From: Buttiauxella brennerae ATCC 51605
Lineage (GTDB): Bacteria > Pseudomonadota > Gammaproteobacteria > Enterobacterales > Enterobacteriaceae
DNA length: 64,000 bases
Direction: 5' to 3'
NCBI RefSeq assembly: GCF_001654925.1
Contig: NZ_LXER01000011.1
Span: 248,001-312,000 of the forward strand
The translations under genes and the position numbers were made by a program. The notes under the pieces were generated by a model that was not told the DNA's origin, did not search any database, and saw only the letters and a list, made by a program, of their open reading frames with translations. Positions 1-9,849 of the stretch are shown one piece after another. The first letter of the stretch is position 1. Every line of letters begins with the position of its first letter.

Positions 1-27
1 GATGCCCTCGACCCGAAAGATCGTTAA
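1..27 (+). CDS. oppC: oligopeptide ABC transporter permease OppC, last codons only
   Basis: The first 27 bases read D-A-L-D-P-K-D-R-stop, which matches the C-terminal residues I remember for enterobacterial OppC. The rest of the gene lies outside the window. The stop codon overlaps the Shine-Dalgarno sequence (TAAGGAG) of oppD, as expected for the opp operon. The assignment rests on eight residues and on the position directly upstream of oppD-oppF. Confidence 0.75.
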   Translation, partial: DALDPKDR

Positions 28-38
28 GGAGTGCCGCG

Positions 39-1052
39 ATGAGCACAATTGAAAATCCTGCGGTGGTTACTCCACTGAGCCAGACTTCTACGTTGTTAGA
101 CGTGAAAGATCTGCGCGTCACCTTCGGTACGCCAGACGGTGATGTTACTGCGGTAAACGATCTGAATTTCAGCCTGCGTGCCGGTGAAACACTGGGTATC
201 GTCGGTGAGTCCGGTTCCGGTAAATCGCAAACGGCATTTGCTTTGATGGGCCTGCTTGCGGCAAATGGTCGTATTGGTGGGTCAGCTAAATTCAATGGCA
301 AAGAGATCCTGAACCTGCCAGAAAACCAGCTTAACCGCCTGCGTGCGGAACAGATTTCGATGATCTTCCAGGACCCAATGACTTCACTGAATCCTTACAT
401 GCGTGTAGGTGAGCAGTTGATGGAAGTGCTGATGTTGCACAAAAAATTGGGCAAAGCGGAAGCGTTTGAAGAATCTGTTCGTATGCTCGATGCAGTTAAA
501 ATGCCTGAAGCGCGTAAGCGCATGCGCATGTTCCCGCATGAGTTTTCCGGCGGTATGCGCCAGCGCGTGATGATTGCGATGGCGCTGCTGTGCCGTCCAA
601 AACTGCTGATTGCCGATGAACCAACAACCGCACTGGACGTTACTGTTCAGGCGCAAATCATGACGCTGCTCAACGATCTTAAGCGTGAGTTCAATACCGC
701 GATTATCATGATCACCCACGATCTGGGTGTTGTGGCGGGGATCTGCGACAAAGTGCTGGTGATGTATGCCGGGCGTACGATGGAATATGGTCAGGCGCGG
801 GATGTGTTTTACAACCCGGTTCACCCGTATTCTATAGGCCTGCTCAACGCCGTTCCGCGTCTGGATGCCGAAGGTGAATCCTTGCTGACCATTCCTGGCA
901 ACCCGCCAAACCTGCTGCGTTTGCCGAAGGGTTGTCCGTTCCAGCCGCGTTGCCCGCATGCGATGGAAATCTGCAACACGGCACCGCCACTGGAACGATT
1001 TGGTGAAGGCCGCTTACGCGCCTGCTTTAAGCCAGTGGAGGAGTTGGTATGA
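39..1052 (+). CDS. oppD: oligopeptide ABC transporter ATP-binding protein OppD
   Basis: One of the two ATPases of the periplasmic oligopeptide importer OppABCDF. It works on the cytoplasmic face with OppF to power uptake of short peptides and recycling of cell-wall peptides. The 337-residue protein has a Walker A (GESGSGKS, near residue 58), an ABC signature (FSGGMRQR), a Walker B ending in ADEPTT and the H-loop ITHD. The C-terminal cysteine-rich oligopeptide-transporter extension ([14 protein letters not shown]) is a [4Fe-4S]-type motif of this family. The start ATG follows TAAGGAG. The gene overlaps oppF by 4 bases (ATGA), indicating translational coupling. Confidence 0.97.
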   Translation: MSTIENPAVVTPLSQTSTLLDVKDLRVTFGTPDGDVTAVNDLNFSLRAGETLGIVGESGSGKSQTAFALMGLLAANGRIGGSAKFNGKEILNLPENQLNRLRAEQISMIFQDPMTSLNPYMRVGEQLMEVLMLHKKLGKAEAFEESVRMLDAVKMPEARKRMRMFPHEFSGGMRQRVMIAMALLCRPKLLIADEPTTALDVTVQAQIMTLLNDLKREFNTAIIMITHDLGVVAGICDKVLVMYAGRTMEYGQARDVFYNPVHPYSIGLLNAVPRLDAEGESLLTIPGNPPNLLRLPKGCPFQPRCPHAMEICNTAPPLERFGEGRLRACFKPVEELV

Positions 1053-2053
1053 ACGCTGTGACCCAGGAGAAAAAAGTCCTCTTAGAAATCGCTGACCTCA
1101 AAGTTCACTTTGATATCAAAGATGGCAAGCAGTGGTTCTGGCAACCGTCCAAAACCCTGAAAGCGGTTGATGGCGTGACCTTGCGTTTATATGAAGGCGA
1201 AACGTTGGGCGTGGTAGGGGAATCTGGCTGCGGAAAATCGACGTTTGCCCGTGCGATTATCGGTCTGGTAAAAGCCACCGAAGGCCGTGTGGCATGGTTG
1301 GGTAAAGATTTGCTGGGTATGAATCAGGATGAGTGGCGCAATGTGCGCAGCGATATCCAGATGATTTTCCAGGACCCGCTCGCGTCGCTCAACCCGCGTA
1401 TGAACATCGGCGATATTATCGCTGAGCCACTGCGCACTTATCACCCGAAAATGCCGCGTCAGGAAGTTCGTGACCGTGTAAAAGCGATGATGATGAAAGT
1501 GGGCTTGCTGCCAAACCTCATCAACCGTTACCCGCACGAATTTTCAGGTGGTCAGTGTCAGCGTATCGGGATTGCCCGTGCGCTTATCCTTGAGCCAAAA
1601 CTGATTATCTGTGACGAACCGGTTTCGGCACTCGACGTGTCAATTCAGGCTCAGGTTGTGAACCTGCTGCAAAAACTGCAACGTGAAATGGGGCTTTCCC
1701 TTATCTTCATCGCGCACGATTTGGCGGTGGTAAAACACATCTCTGACCGTGTTCTGGTAATGTATCTGGGCCATGCTGTCGAGTTGGGCACCTATGATGA
1801 GGTGTATCACAACCCGTTGCACCCTTACACCAAAGCATTGATGTCTGCGGTGCCCATTCCTGACCCGGATCTGGAAAGAAATAAAACGATACAACTTCTT
1901 GAAGGGGAGTTGCCATCGCCAATCAACCCGCCGTCAGGCTGCGTGTTCCGTACTCGCTGCCCGATTGCAGGGCCAGAATGTGCGAAAACTCGCCCGGTTC
2001 TGGAGGGCAGTTTCAAGCATGCCGTTTCCTGTCTGAAGGTTGACCCGTTATAA
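1049..2053 (+). CDS. oppF: oligopeptide ABC transporter ATP-binding protein OppF
   Basis: Second ATPase of the Opp oligopeptide importer, 334 residues. Visible motifs are Walker A (GESGCGKS), the signature [15 protein letters not shown], Walker B with CDEPVSALD, the H-loop IAHD, and the C-terminal cysteine motif ([14 protein letters not shown]) shared with OppD. It is the last gene of the opp operon, overlaps oppD by 4 bases, and is followed by a strong intrinsic terminator. Confidence 0.97.
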   Translation: MNAVTQEKKVLLEIADLKVHFDIKDGKQWFWQPSKTLKAVDGVTLRLYEGETLGVVGESGCGKSTFARAIIGLVKATEGRVAWLGKDLLGMNQDEWRNVRSDIQMIFQDPLASLNPRMNIGDIIAEPLRTYHPKMPRQEVRDRVKAMMMKVGLLPNLINRYPHEFSGGQCQRIGIARALILEPKLIICDEPVSALDVSIQAQVVNLLQKLQREMGLSLIFIAHDLAVVKHISDRVLVMYLGHAVELGTYDEVYHNPLHPYTKALMSAVPIPDPDLERNKTIQLLEGELPSPINPPSGCVFRTRCPIAGPECAKTRPVLEGSFKHAVSCLKVDPL

Positions 2054-2060
2054 TCTCGCT

Positions 2061-2086
2061 GGGCTGGCATTACGCCAGCCCTTTTT
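2061..2086 (+). terminator. rho-independent terminator of the opp operon
   Basis: A perfect 8-bp GC-rich stem (GGGCTGGC / GCCAGCCC) with a 5-base loop is followed directly by TTTTT. It lies 8 bases after the oppF stop codon. Confidence 0.9.
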
Positions 2087-2101
2087 ACAGGCGAGGTTTT
2101 C

Positions 2102-2953
2102 GTGACAGGGAATAAGAGTTCTTTAAGACAACGTTGTTACCACGTTTTATTTGACCAACGAACCCGCTCAGGGCGCTGCTCCGAAGCACTATGGGGCTTG
2201 CTGGCGCTGCTCAGTGTCATCACTGTTTTTATTGAATCCAGTATCGGCAGCCAGGTCACTTTCACACCTGAACAGTGGCGATGGTTTATCGCCATCGAAA
2301 TCGGTTTTACCCTCGTCTTTACCCTCGAATATGTTTTGCGCGTGCTCACCTGGCCCGATCCGGTGCGCTACGTGTTCAGTTTTTGGGGTTTTATCGATCT
2401 TGCGACAATCCTTCCGCTGTATGTTTTGTGGCTTTGGCCGGAACTGGCGATACATTACTTCTTTGCCTGGCGAGCCATGCGGGCAATACGCGTATTACGT
2501 ATTCTGAAATTACTGCGCTTAATGCCTGCGCTAAATAGTTTATGGCGTGCAGTGGTCAATGCCCGGCATCAGCTGATTCTATTCTATTCATTTATTGCGA
2601 TTGTATTAGTTACCGCTGGCGCGCTGATGTATGGCATTGAAGGGGCGGTCAACGGTTTCACAAGCCTGGGGATTTCGGTTTACTGGGCGGTTGTGACGGT
2701 GGCAACGGTGGGTTATGGCGATATTACGCCACATACTCCGCTGGGAAGGCTGGTGGCTTCGCTTCTGATTCTGATTGGTTACTCAGTCATTGCTATCCCA
2801 ACCGGGATATTGACGGCGCAGATGACGGCAGAATTACAACGTAAGAGGCTTGCGCGAAAATGCCCGTTATGTCATCAGCAAGATCATGAGACCAACGCGC
2901 AATATTGCAAATCGTGTGGCGGGCGGTTGCCGCTTATTGGAAAAGAAGAGTAG
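2102..2953 (+). CDS. voltage-gated potassium channel with C-terminal zinc-ribbon-like tail
   Basis: A 283-residue six-transmembrane channel of the voltage-gated ion channel superfamily (KvAP-like). The S4 segment is at about residues 124-144 with regularly spaced arginines (RAMRAIRVLRILKLLRL). The K+ selectivity filter TVGYGD is at residues 202-207. After S6 there is a short cytoplasmic tail with two CxxC pairs (C254/C257 and C269/C272) that resembles a zinc ribbon. It differs from E. coli Kch, which has an RCK/TrkA domain and sits between clsA/yciY and yciI. The start is GTG at 2102 behind GCGAGG. It stands alone downstream of the opp terminator. The channel call is firm; the zinc ribbon is inferred from cysteine spacing. 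Confidence 0.88.
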   Translation: MTGNKSSLRQRCYHVLFDQRTRSGRCSEALWGLLALLSVITVFIESSIGSQVTFTPEQWRWFIAIEIGFTLVFTLEYVLRVLTWPDPVRYVFSFWGFIDLATILPLYVLWLWPELAIHYFFAWRAMRAIRVLRILKLLRLMPALNSLWRAVVNARHQLILFYSFIAIVLVTAGALMYGIEGAVNGFTSLGISVYWAVVTVATVGYGDITPHTPLGRLVASLLILIGYSVIAIPTGILTAQMTAELQRKRLARKCPLCHQQDHETNAQYCKSCGGRLPLIGKEE

Positions 2954-2983
2954 CGCGGCAGCCAGTGCCGCGCCAAAAAAGCA

Positions 2984-3325
<342 letters not shown>

Positions 3326-3350
3326 TTATTAAGTACTGATGCGCCACGTT

Positions 3351-4811
3351 TTACAGCAACGGGCTAAAGAAGTAAAACAGTCGCTCGACCACGCGCTGCC
3401 ACATAGGGCGTTTCACCCATAAACGCAGGTCAACCAGCCGTGAACGGGAGATGTAATCGTCCTGTACGGCGGCAAGGTCGCTGGCAAAACCGGAATCGTC
3501 GATAACCAGAGTTATCTCAAAATTGAGCCACAGGCTGCGCATATCGAGATTCACCGTGCCTACCAGGCTCAGTTGCCCATCGACCAACACGCTCTTGGTA
3601 TGCAACAGGCCGCCTTCGAACTGGTAAATTTTCACGCCAGCTTCCAGCAATTCGGTAAAGAATGCCCGGCTTGCCCAACCCACCAGTAATGAGTCGTTCT
3701 TGCGTGGCACAATAATGCTGACGTCGACGCCACGTTGTGCCGCAGTACAAATCGCATGAAGCAAATCGTCACTCGGCACAAAATAAGGGGTCGTCATAAT
3801 CAGGTATTCACGTGCCGCATAAACTGACGTCAGCAGTGCCTGATGAATCAAATCTTCCGGGAAGCCTGGGCCTGAAGCAATCGTGTGAATAGTATGCCCG
3901 GTCGCTTCTTCAAACGGCATGATATTGGCGTCTGGCGCGGGAGGTAAAATGCGCTTACCGGTTTCGATTTCCCAGTCACAGGAATAGACAATACCCATTG
4001 CTGTGGCAACCGGGCCTTCCATACGCGCCATTAAATCGACCCATTGCCCAACCCCTGCATCCTGTTTAAAGAAACGCGGGTCGACGAGATTCATACTGCC
4101 GGTATAAGCGATGTAATTATCGATCATCACCATTTTGCGGTGCTGGCGTAAATCCATGCGGCGCAAGAACACACGCATCAGATTAACTTTGAGTGCTTCA
4201 ACCACTTCAACGCCCGCGTTACGCATCATGTTGGCCCACGGGCTACGGAAGAAGGCAACGCTGCCCGCTGAGTCGAGCATTAAGCGGCAGTGAATACCAC
4301 GGCGAGCCGCGGCCATCAGCGATTCCGCCACCTGGTCTGCTAACCCTCCTGGCTGCCAGATATAAAACACCATCTCGATGTTATGGCGAGCCAGCTGAAT
4401 ATCACGAATCAACGCATGCATTGTTTCATCAGAGGTGGTGAGCAGTTGTAGCTGGTTGCCTTTAACGCCACCAATCCCCTGGCGACGTTCGCATAACTGG
4501 AATAGCGAAGCCGCAACTTCGCTATTTTCTTCCGCGAAAATATGTTTACAGCTTTTAAGATCGTTGAGCCATTTTGCGGTCGAAGGCCACATGGCGCGCG
4601 CGCGTTCTGCCCGGCGTTTACCCAAGTGCAATTCACCAAACGACAGGTAGGCAATAATCCCGACCAGCGGAAGAATATAAATAATCAGTAGCCAAGCCAT
4701 GGCCGAAGGAACTGCGCGACGTTTCATCAAAATTCGCAACGTCACGCCGGCTATTACCAGCCAGTAACCTAAAATTATCAGCCAACTAACGACTGTATAG
4801 AAGGTTGTCAT
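3351..4811 (-). CDS. clsA: cardiolipin synthase A
   Basis: Condenses two phosphatidylglycerol molecules to cardiolipin and glycerol at the inner membrane. The 486 residues match the usual length. Two N-terminal membrane helices (residues about 5-25 and 37-58) are followed by two phospholipase-D HKD motifs: [18 protein letters not shown] near residue 223 and [18 protein letters not shown] near residue 404. It follows yciU on the same strand as transcribed in E. coli. Confidence 0.97.
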   Translation of the reverse strand: MTTFYTVVSWLIILGYWLVIAGVTLRILMKRRAVPSAMAWLLIIYILPLVGIIAYLSFGELHLGKRRAERARAMWPSTAKWLNDLKSCKHIFAEENSEVAASLFQLCERRQGIGGVKGNQLQLLTTSDETMHALIRDIQLARHNIEMVFYIWQPGGLADQVAESLMAAARRGIHCRLMLDSAGSVAFFRSPWANMMRNAGVEVVEALKVNLMRVFLRRMDLRQHRKMVMIDNYIAYTGSMNLVDPRFFKQDAGVGQWVDLMARMEGPVATAMGIVYSCDWEIETGKRILPPAPDANIMPFEEATGHTIHTIASGPGFPEDLIHQALLTSVYAAREYLIMTTPYFVPSDDLLHAICTAAQRGVDVSIIVPRKNDSLLVGWASRAFFTELLEAGVKIYQFEGGLLHTKSVLVDGQLSLVGTVNLDMRSLWLNFEITLVIDDSGFASDLAAVQDDYISRSRLVDLRLWVKRPMWQRVVERLFYFFSPLL

Positions 4812-4882
4812 AGTTCAAAAATCCTTTAGAAACCGTATGCTTTTGAGTTTACGCACAACAGTCATCGGTTGACACTAAAACT

Positions 4883-4987
4883 ATACCCAAAAATTATCTG
4901 AGTGGCGGACTAAAACGCCGTGGGCATTTCAGAGCAGCGCTTGCGCAGGCCCGGTTAAACACCAACAACCTGAAGTATGACGGGTAT
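4883..4987. repeat. divergent ERIC-like element
   Basis: The ends match ERIC termini as seen in the other copies here (ATACCCAAAAATTAT at one end, TGAAGTATGACGGGTAT at the other), and the length is about 105 bp against about 125 bp for full copies. The interior is poorly conserved. It lies between clsA and yciY and overlaps no gene. Confidence 0.6.
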
Positions 4988-5061
4988 AATCGTAAAACGA
5001 CTGGTCTGGCGTGAAGAACGCTCTATAATGGCGCGTCTTAAATGCAACCCGAGTCGTAAAA

Positions 5062-5244
5062 ATGAGGCGTAGTAGAACTGAGGTCGGACGGTGGCGGATG
5101 CTGCGTCAGACACAACGGCGCAGGTCGCGTTGGCTGGAAGGTCAGTCGCGCCGCAATATGCGCATTCACGCCATCAGAAAGTGCCAGACAAACCGCCAGC
5201 GTAATTCCTTGCTGTTTGCCATTCACGATCAATGGGCGTCGTAA
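5062..5244 (+). CDS. yciY: YciY, small basic protein
   Basis: A 60-residue, arginine-rich protein (starts MRRSRTEVGRWRM) that aligns from memory with the 57-residue E. coli YciY apart from a slightly longer C-terminus. The function is unknown. The position beside clsA on the opposite strand is the same as in E. coli. Confidence 0.85.
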   Translation: MRRSRTEVGRWRMLRQTQRRRSRWLEGQSRRNMRIHAIRKCQTNRQRNSLLFAIHDQWAS

Positions 5245-5250
5245 AGAAAA

Positions 5251-5270
5251 GGGCACCGCTTGCGGTGCCC
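5251..5270 (-). terminator. hairpin between convergent yciY and a small membrane protein gene
   Basis: GGGCACCGCTTGCGGTGCCC forms an 8-bp GC-rich stem with a 4-base loop. Read on the minus strand it is followed by TTTTC, so it best serves the small gene at 5293-5448. On the plus strand it lies just after the yciY stop and could work in both directions. Confidence 0.7.
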
Positions 5271-5292
5271 GGTATCTTCTTCAATCTCGGTC

Positions 5293-5448
5293 TTACGAGA
5301 AATGCATTGCCAATAAAATAATCAGTACAGTGACCGATGCTGCCGCGACAATCACCAACGGGTGTTTGGCGAGCCAGGCGTTCCAGCGTGCTTCCTGATT
5401 ACCCACAGACTGCTTATGGCGCTCATAAGACTCATCAAACAAATCCAT
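5293..5448 (-). CDS. small single-span membrane protein, unnamed
   Basis: A 51-codon ORF starting MDLFDESYERHKQSVG with a good Shine-Dalgarno sequence (AGGAAA) 5 bases upstream. The N-terminal half is hydrophilic. Residues about 30-50 form one hydrophobic helix (PLVIVAAASVTVLIILLAMHF). It ends just before a hairpin that suits it as a terminator. It sits where E. coli carries kch. I do not recognise a named family; the membrane topology is inferred from hydrophobicity only. Confidence 0.75.
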   Translation of the reverse strand: MDLFDESYERHKQSVGNQEARWNAWLAKHPLVIVAAASVTVLIILLAMHFS

Positions 5449-5490
5449 AAAAATTTCCTGATAAATTCATTCGCCGTACGAATAGTTTAA

Positions 5491-5787
5491 TCAGAATACC
5501 TTCTTGAATGGCTTGATTGCTACCTGTTTGTACACACCCGCCGCGATATAAGGATCTGCTTCAGCCCAGGCTTGTGCATCCTCAAGCGTTGCAAACTCAG
5601 CAATGACCGTTGAACCGGTAAAACCCGCAGCACCTGGTTCGTTACTGTCGACGGCAGGCATTGGACCGGCGGTTAACAGACGGCCTTCATCACGTAAAAG
5701 TTGTAGTCGGGCCAGGTGGGCCGGGCGCACTGCCGTCCGCTTTTCGAGAGAGTCGGCATTATCTTCCGCATAAATGACATACAGCAC
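5491..5787 (-). CDS. yciI: YciI, YCII/dimeric alpha-beta barrel protein
   Basis: A 98-residue protein of the YCII family that aligns with E. coli YciI over its full length ([17 protein letters not shown]... ending KPFKKVF), including the family His-Asp pair (RPAHLARL and EADPY). The cellular role is unknown. The GTG at 5787 is chosen as start because AAGGAG lies 8 bases upstream; a GTG 9 bases further upstream would overlap that Shine-Dalgarno sequence. It is divergent from tonB as in E. coli. Confidence 0.93.
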   Translation of the reverse strand: MLYVIYAEDNADSLEKRTAVRPAHLARLQLLRDEGRLLTAGPMPAVDSNEPGAAGFTGSTVIAEFATLEDAQAWAEADPYIAAGVYKQVAIKPFKKVF

Positions 5788-5942
5788 GTGCAGCACTCCT
5801 TATTGATATGAGGTATGTAAAATACGGTAAGTGAATGGCGCTAAGACTGCAATTGAAAGATAAACAAGATGTTAAATCGGCGGGGTGAATGAGGGAAAAT
5901 CCAGCGTCTGGCAGAAAAATGAGCGTGTTTAGTGGATGCGTT

Positions 5943-5975
5943 GTTGAATATGATTGCTATTTGCATTTAAAATTG
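5943..5975 (+). promoter_or_regulatory. tonB promoter region with probable Fur site
   Basis: The AT-rich stretch ATGATTGCTATTTGCATTTA just upstream of tonB closely resembles, from memory, the E. coli tonB promoter and Fur-box region, and fits iron repression of tonB. The exact Fur footprint cannot be read from sequence alone. Confidence 0.5.
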
Positions 5976-6003
5976 ACGCCTGTTCTAAGACACCTAAGCC
6001 ATT

Positions 6004-6735
6004 ATGACGTCAATGACCTTTGATTTACCTCGCCGCCGCCTTACGTGGCCGACTGCACTCTCAGTTTTAATTCATGGTGCTATCGTTGCAGCGGCTCTGT
6101 ATGCCTCGGTACATCATCAGGTTATTGAGTTGCCAGCGCCTGCCCAGCCTATCAGCGTGACGATGGTGGCTCCGGCTGACCTGGAACCGCCACAACCTGA
6201 AGTTGTGCAACCGCCACCAGAGCCGGTTGCTGAACCTGAGCCTGAACCCATTCCCGAGCCGCCGAAAGAAGCGCCGGTGGTTATTCATAAGCCAGAGCCG
6301 AAACCGAAGCCAAAACCGAAGCCGGTGAAAAAAGTGGAGCAACCGAAGCGTGAAGTGAAACCGGTTGAACCACGCCCGACAGCCGCTCCGGTGACTAACA
6401 CCGCGCCTGCTCGCCCGGCACCGGTGGCTAATACAGCGCCTGTTACTTCAACCGCACCTGTTGCCACCGGGCCGCGCGCGCTGAGCCGTAATTCGCCGCA
6501 GTATCCTGCCCGCGCACACGCTTTGCGCATTGAAGGTAAGGTGCGTGTGAAATTTGATGTTGCTGCAGACGGTAGCGTGAGCAATGTGACGATTCTTTCT
6601 GCCACGCCAGCCAACATGTTTGAGCGCGAAGTGAAAATGGCGATGAAAAAATGGCGTTATGAAAGCGGCAAGCCGGGGCAGGGTATGATTGTCAACGTGG
6701 TGTTTAAGCTTAACGGTGGAGCCACCATGGAGTAA
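6004..6735 (+). CDS. tonB: energy-transducing protein TonB
   Basis: Couples the proton motive force harvested by ExbB/ExbD to outer-membrane TonB-dependent receptors, such as the pqqU product encoded next door. The 243-residue protein has an N-terminal signal anchor with the essential SxxxH pattern (SVLIHG, residues about 20-26). A long proline-rich periplasmic spacer with Glu-Pro and Lys-Pro repeats covers residues about 60-115. A Pro/Ala/Thr-rich linker precedes the C-terminal TonB domain ([17 protein letters not shown] to FKLNGG). An alternative start is the ATG at 6013, which would match the E. coli N-terminus MTLDLPRR. Confidence 0.96.
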   Translation: MTSMTFDLPRRRLTWPTALSVLIHGAIVAAALYASVHHQVIELPAPAQPISVTMVAPADLEPPQPEVVQPPPEPVAEPEPEPIPEPPKEAPVVIHKPEPKPKPKPKPVKKVEQPKREVKPVEPRPTAAPVTNTAPARPAPVANTAPVTSTAPVATGPRALSRNSPQYPARAHALRIEGKVRVKFDVAADGSVSNVTILSATPANMFEREVKMAMKKWRYESGKPGQGMIVNVVFKLNGGATME

Positions 6736-6771
6736 TCACACTTCTGGTCGTAATAAAAACAGACAGCAATA

Positions 6772-6803
6772 AAAACGGAACCCAAATCAGGTTCCGTTTT
6801 TTT
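6772..6803. terminator. bidirectional terminator between tonB and pqqU
   Basis: AAACGGAACC and GGTTCCGTTT form a stem around a 7-base loop, with an A-run before and a T-run after. That suits termination of both convergent genes. Confidence 0.88.
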
Positions 6804-6820
6804 ATGCCTGTCAGATGGAC

Positions 6821-8941
6821 TTACAGGAAGGTGTAACTCAGATTCACGCCCACACCATAATTACGCCCTGGCGCAGGTTCATAGTAGCGACCATTACCTT
6901 CGTTGACGATAACGGAACCGACGTATTCGCGGTCGAACAGGTTATCGACGCGCCCCCAGATATCCAGTAACCAGCTTTCCTGGATCCGCAGTTTATAACC
7001 GCTATTGAGCGAGGCAACCGTATAAGCAGGCGCTTGTGCGGTGTTTTCATCGTTGGCCTGAATATCGCTCATGTAGCGAACGTCAGCGCCGCCATAGAAA
7101 CCCTCTGGCGGCGCATATTCAAGCGACGCGTAGCCCATGTTGCGCGCGATTCCCGGAATGCGGTTACCCTCGCAATTATCAGCGCCACACGCATTACTGC
7201 GGTAGGTTGCGTCCAGATAAGTCCACGCCATTTTCACACGCCAGTCGTAACCCAACTGGCTATCAGCGGAAAGCTCAACGCCACGGCGGCGGGTTTCACC
7301 GGCATTTTTGTAGGTTGTGCGCCCGCCGCTGCTTTGGTCGGCAACAATCTCATCATCGGTATCGGTCTGGAAGAGTGCCGCACTGAGTAAGCTATTGCCA
7401 ATACGTGTTTTGCTGCCGACTTCCACGGTATCGCTGGTGGAGGGTTTTAAACCGAAGTTCAGCCCTGACTGGCCATTATCACGATACGACAGTTCGTTGA
7501 TGGTAGGCGTTTCAAAACCACGGCCTGCCGAGGTGTAAATATTCCAGGCATCAGTCACTGCGTATTTCAGTGCCGCAGCCGGAAGCCATTTGTGATAGCT
7601 GGCATCTCCGCTGTCATCGCCATTCTTACCGGTAATGTACTGATCGTTTGAGTCGAACCAGACCGAGCTGAATCGCACTCCGGCATCGAGGCTGAGTTTA
7701 TCGGTGAGCTGCCAGGCAGTTTGCAGATACGGGTCCACGTTCCACATCAGGTTGCGTTCGTCACGGCGTAAATCGCCTTTTTCGCCTAGAACCGTGGTAC
7801 CGTTTTCTACCACAAAGTTTTCATACCCTTTGCGTTTTTCCGACATGGTTTCGTAGTCAAGCCCGGTGGTAAAGGTGACCGGCACTGACAGAAGATCACC
7901 GCGGTGCGTCCAGCGAGAATCAATTCCCTGATAGTGACGCGAGAGCGAAATCACGCCGCCCGGATGCGTCGGGTTTAGCTGTGGGGCAACGGGAATGGAT
8001 TGATACTGTGTGGTTTCACGCACACCTGCGTACATCATCACGCTCAAATCATCACTGGCGGTTAACTGCCGGTCGTAGCGCAACCCGGCCTGAGTCTGTT
8101 TCGTTGTTTTGCGGGTGTTGTACTGTTCGGCGCGGGGAGCCTGAGTCGGATCGTTGTGCCATTCCTGCTCGGTTAAACCGCCAGGATCATTGGCATCAAT
8201 ATCTACGCTGTTGAGCAGTAACGTTAACTTGCTCGCTTCGTTGAGTCTGACGCCCAGTTTGGCGTTGCCGATATTTTTTTGTGCGCTGCTGTGGTCACGA
8301 TAACCGTGCGTGGTAAAACGTGAAGCGGAAACGGCGTAATCCACGTCGCCTGCCTGCGTGCCATCGCCCGTAGCGCCCGTGGCCTTAATGCTGTTGCGCC
8401 AGCTTCCAAAACTGCCGTAGTAGCTGCTCGCTTCGAAAGTGGGCGGCTGCGTACCGGTTGTCGTTGTCACGTTAATGACGCCGCCCGACGCATTGCCATA
8501 CAACGCCGAAAAGGGGCCGCGTAACACTTCAATACTTTCTACGCTGTTAATATCGATATTCGAGGTTTGCCCCTGGCCGTCGGGCATCGTGGCGGGGATA
8601 CCGTCCACGTACATGCGTATTCCGCGTACCCCGTAGGTTGAGCGCGAACCAAACCCGCGAACCGAAAGCTGTAAATCTTGCGCATAGTTCTGACGATTCT
8701 GGACTTGTAACCCAGGCACGCTGCTCAGGCTTTCTGAAAGATTAACGCGTGGTGCCGCCTGGCGCATATCGTCGCCATTGATAACACTGACCGCCGCCGG
8801 GGTATCCAGCTCGGAAACTGTGCCTTGCGTTGCGGTAACGACCATTGTCTCTTCAGCTGCAAGCGCGGGAAGGGCAAAGGACGAAAGGGCCGGGACTAAT
8901 ATCAATGGAAAGGAAATCTTTCCATGGTGCACAATTTTCAT
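6821..8941 (-). CDS. pqqU: TonB-dependent outer-membrane receptor PqqU (YncD)
   Basis: A 706-residue TonB-dependent receptor that, from memory, aligns along its whole length with E. coli YncD, now described as the pyrroloquinoline quinone importer PqqU. A signal peptide ends at about residue 28 (ALPALAA). A TonB-box-like segment (ETMVVTATQG) follows, then the plug domain (VSELDTPAAVSVINGDDM... VLRGPFSALYGNASGGVINV), then a 22-strand barrel ending in aromatic residues (YTFL). It needs TonB, encoded convergently next to it. E. coli carries yncD near ansP as well, so synteny is partly kept. Confidence 0.93.
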   Translation of the reverse strand: MKIVHHGKISFPLILVPALSSFALPALAAEETMVVTATQGTVSELDTPAAVSVINGDDMRQAAPRVNLSESLSSVPGLQVQNRQNYAQDLQLSVRGFGSRSTYGVRGIRMYVDGIPATMPDGQGQTSNIDINSVESIEVLRGPFSALYGNASGGVINVTTTTGTQPPTFEASSYYGSFGSWRNSIKATGATGDGTQAGDVDYAVSASRFTTHGYRDHSSAQKNIGNAKLGVRLNEASKLTLLLNSVDIDANDPGGLTEQEWHNDPTQAPRAEQYNTRKTTKQTQAGLRYDRQLTASDDLSVMMYAGVRETTQYQSIPVAPQLNPTHPGGVISLSRHYQGIDSRWTHRGDLLSVPVTFTTGLDYETMSEKRKGYENFVVENGTTVLGEKGDLRRDERNLMWNVDPYLQTAWQLTDKLSLDAGVRFSSVWFDSNDQYITGKNGDDSGDASYHKWLPAAALKYAVTDAWNIYTSAGRGFETPTINELSYRDNGQSGLNFGLKPSTSDTVEVGSKTRIGNSLLSAALFQTDTDDEIVADQSSGGRTTYKNAGETRRRGVELSADSQLGYDWRVKMAWTYLDATYRSNACGADNCEGNRIPGIARNMGYASLEYAPPEGFYGGADVRYMSDIQANDENTAQAPAYTVASLNSGYKLRIQESWLLDIWGRVDNLFDREYVGSVIVNEGNGRYYEPAPGRNYGVGVNLSYTFL

Positions 8942-9147
8942 CAGACATCTTCACTGGTGGGAGCATTTTACGTTCCGGACGAACCATCTGGAACATTCAA
9001 GGTGGTATGTTAATACTTGTGACGAATGTTTGAAAAGTGTTAACGGCACATAACGTTAATGCAAGTTTTTATCGGATAAGGATTTAGCGAGTCTCAATGC
9101 GGCTGACAAGGGAGTTTTTCTGGCCTTAAAAATATTTTTATTTCCCT

Positions 9148-9174
9148 GCATCCAATTCGTTTCCTCGTTCGTAT
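9148..9174 (+). promoter_or_regulatory. candidate ECF-sigma promoter of the fasciclin-sigma-anti-sigma module
   Basis: GCATCC at 9148-9153 and CGTAT at 9170-9174 are separated by 16 bases, about 50 bases upstream of the fasciclin start. The layout resembles promoters of SigK-like ECF sigma factors, which I recall as having CATCC-like -35 elements. This is inference from pattern only; autoregulation by the downstream sigma factor would be expected. Confidence 0.35.
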
Positions 9175-9223
9175 ATCAGAGTGTGAGCCAACAACGTGCT
9201 CCTGACTCAATGAGGAAATAACC

Positions 9224-9784
9224 ATGAACAAGATCCTTACTGCTGCTATCACGACCTCGTTACTGTTTAGCGCAGCCAGCATGGCTGCCATGATGTCAGA
9301 TTCCGTCATGGTGGGTGGCGCGGCGATGTACCCTTCGAAAAATATCGTCGAGAATGCGCTCAACTCGAAAGACCACACCACGCTGGTTGCAGCCGTTAAA
9401 GCGGCGGGTCTGGTCGAGACACTGCAAGGCCCGGGGCCATTTACCGTGTTTGCACCGACCAACGCGGCATTTGCCAAACTGCCAGCCGGGACCGTTGAAA
9501 ACCTGGTAAAACCAGAAAACAAAGCCACGCTGACCAGCATCCTGACCTACCACGTCGTGGCGGGTAAATACGATATGAAACAGCTCGAGAAAAAAATTAA
9601 AGAGGGTGGCGGCCATGCGGAACTGAAAACCGTGAACGGGCAACCGCTGTGGATAATGAGCAACGGCCCACACAACATCCAGCTTAAAGATGGCAAAGGT
9701 AATATCGCCAATATCAGCACATACGACGTAAACCAGAAAAATGGTGTGATCGATGTTATTGATACGGTCCTGATGCCTGAATAA
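9224..9784 (+). CDS. secreted fasciclin (FAS1) domain protein
   Basis: A 186-residue exported protein. The signal peptide is at residues 1-21 (MNKILTAAITTSLLFSAASMA), and one FAS1 domain fills about residues 45-185. FAS1 hallmarks are visible: H1-like GPGPFTVFAPTNAAFAKLP and the YHVVAGKYD segment, ending with NGVIDVIDTVLMP. FAS1 proteins are usually surface or periplasmic adhesion proteins; the ligand here is unknown. A Shine-Dalgarno sequence (GAGGAA) precedes the ATG. An ECF sigma gene follows after 65 bases, as in the mycobacterial SigK / MPT70-MPT83 arrangement. Confidence 0.9.
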   Translation: MNKILTAAITTSLLFSAASMAAMMSDSVMVGGAAMYPSKNIVENALNSKDHTTLVAAVKAAGLVETLQGPGPFTVFAPTNAAFAKLPAGTVENLVKPENKATLTSILTYHVVAGKYDMKQLEKKIKEGGGHAELKTVNGQPLWIMSNGPHNIQLKDGKGNIANISTYDVNQKNGVIDVIDTVLMPE

Positions 9785-9799
9785 TTACTGTCTATACTC

Positions 9800-9834
9800 G
9801 GTGTGAGTGAGCGCGGCCTGCGTCTGCTCACACC
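9800..9834 (+). terminator. hairpin between the fasciclin gene and the sigma factor gene
   Basis: GGTGTGAG and CTCACACC pair perfectly around a 19-base loop. There is no T-run of length after it, so it may be an attenuator or an mRNA-stabilising 3' hairpin rather than a full stop. It could let the fasciclin gene be expressed above the sigma factor gene. Confidence 0.4.
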
Positions 9835-9849
9835 TTAATCAGGGCAGAT

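Noticed and set aside
7034-7390. Plus-strand open frames antisense to pqqU
   Set aside because: They follow the codon bias of the real gene on the other strand and show no protein-like features.
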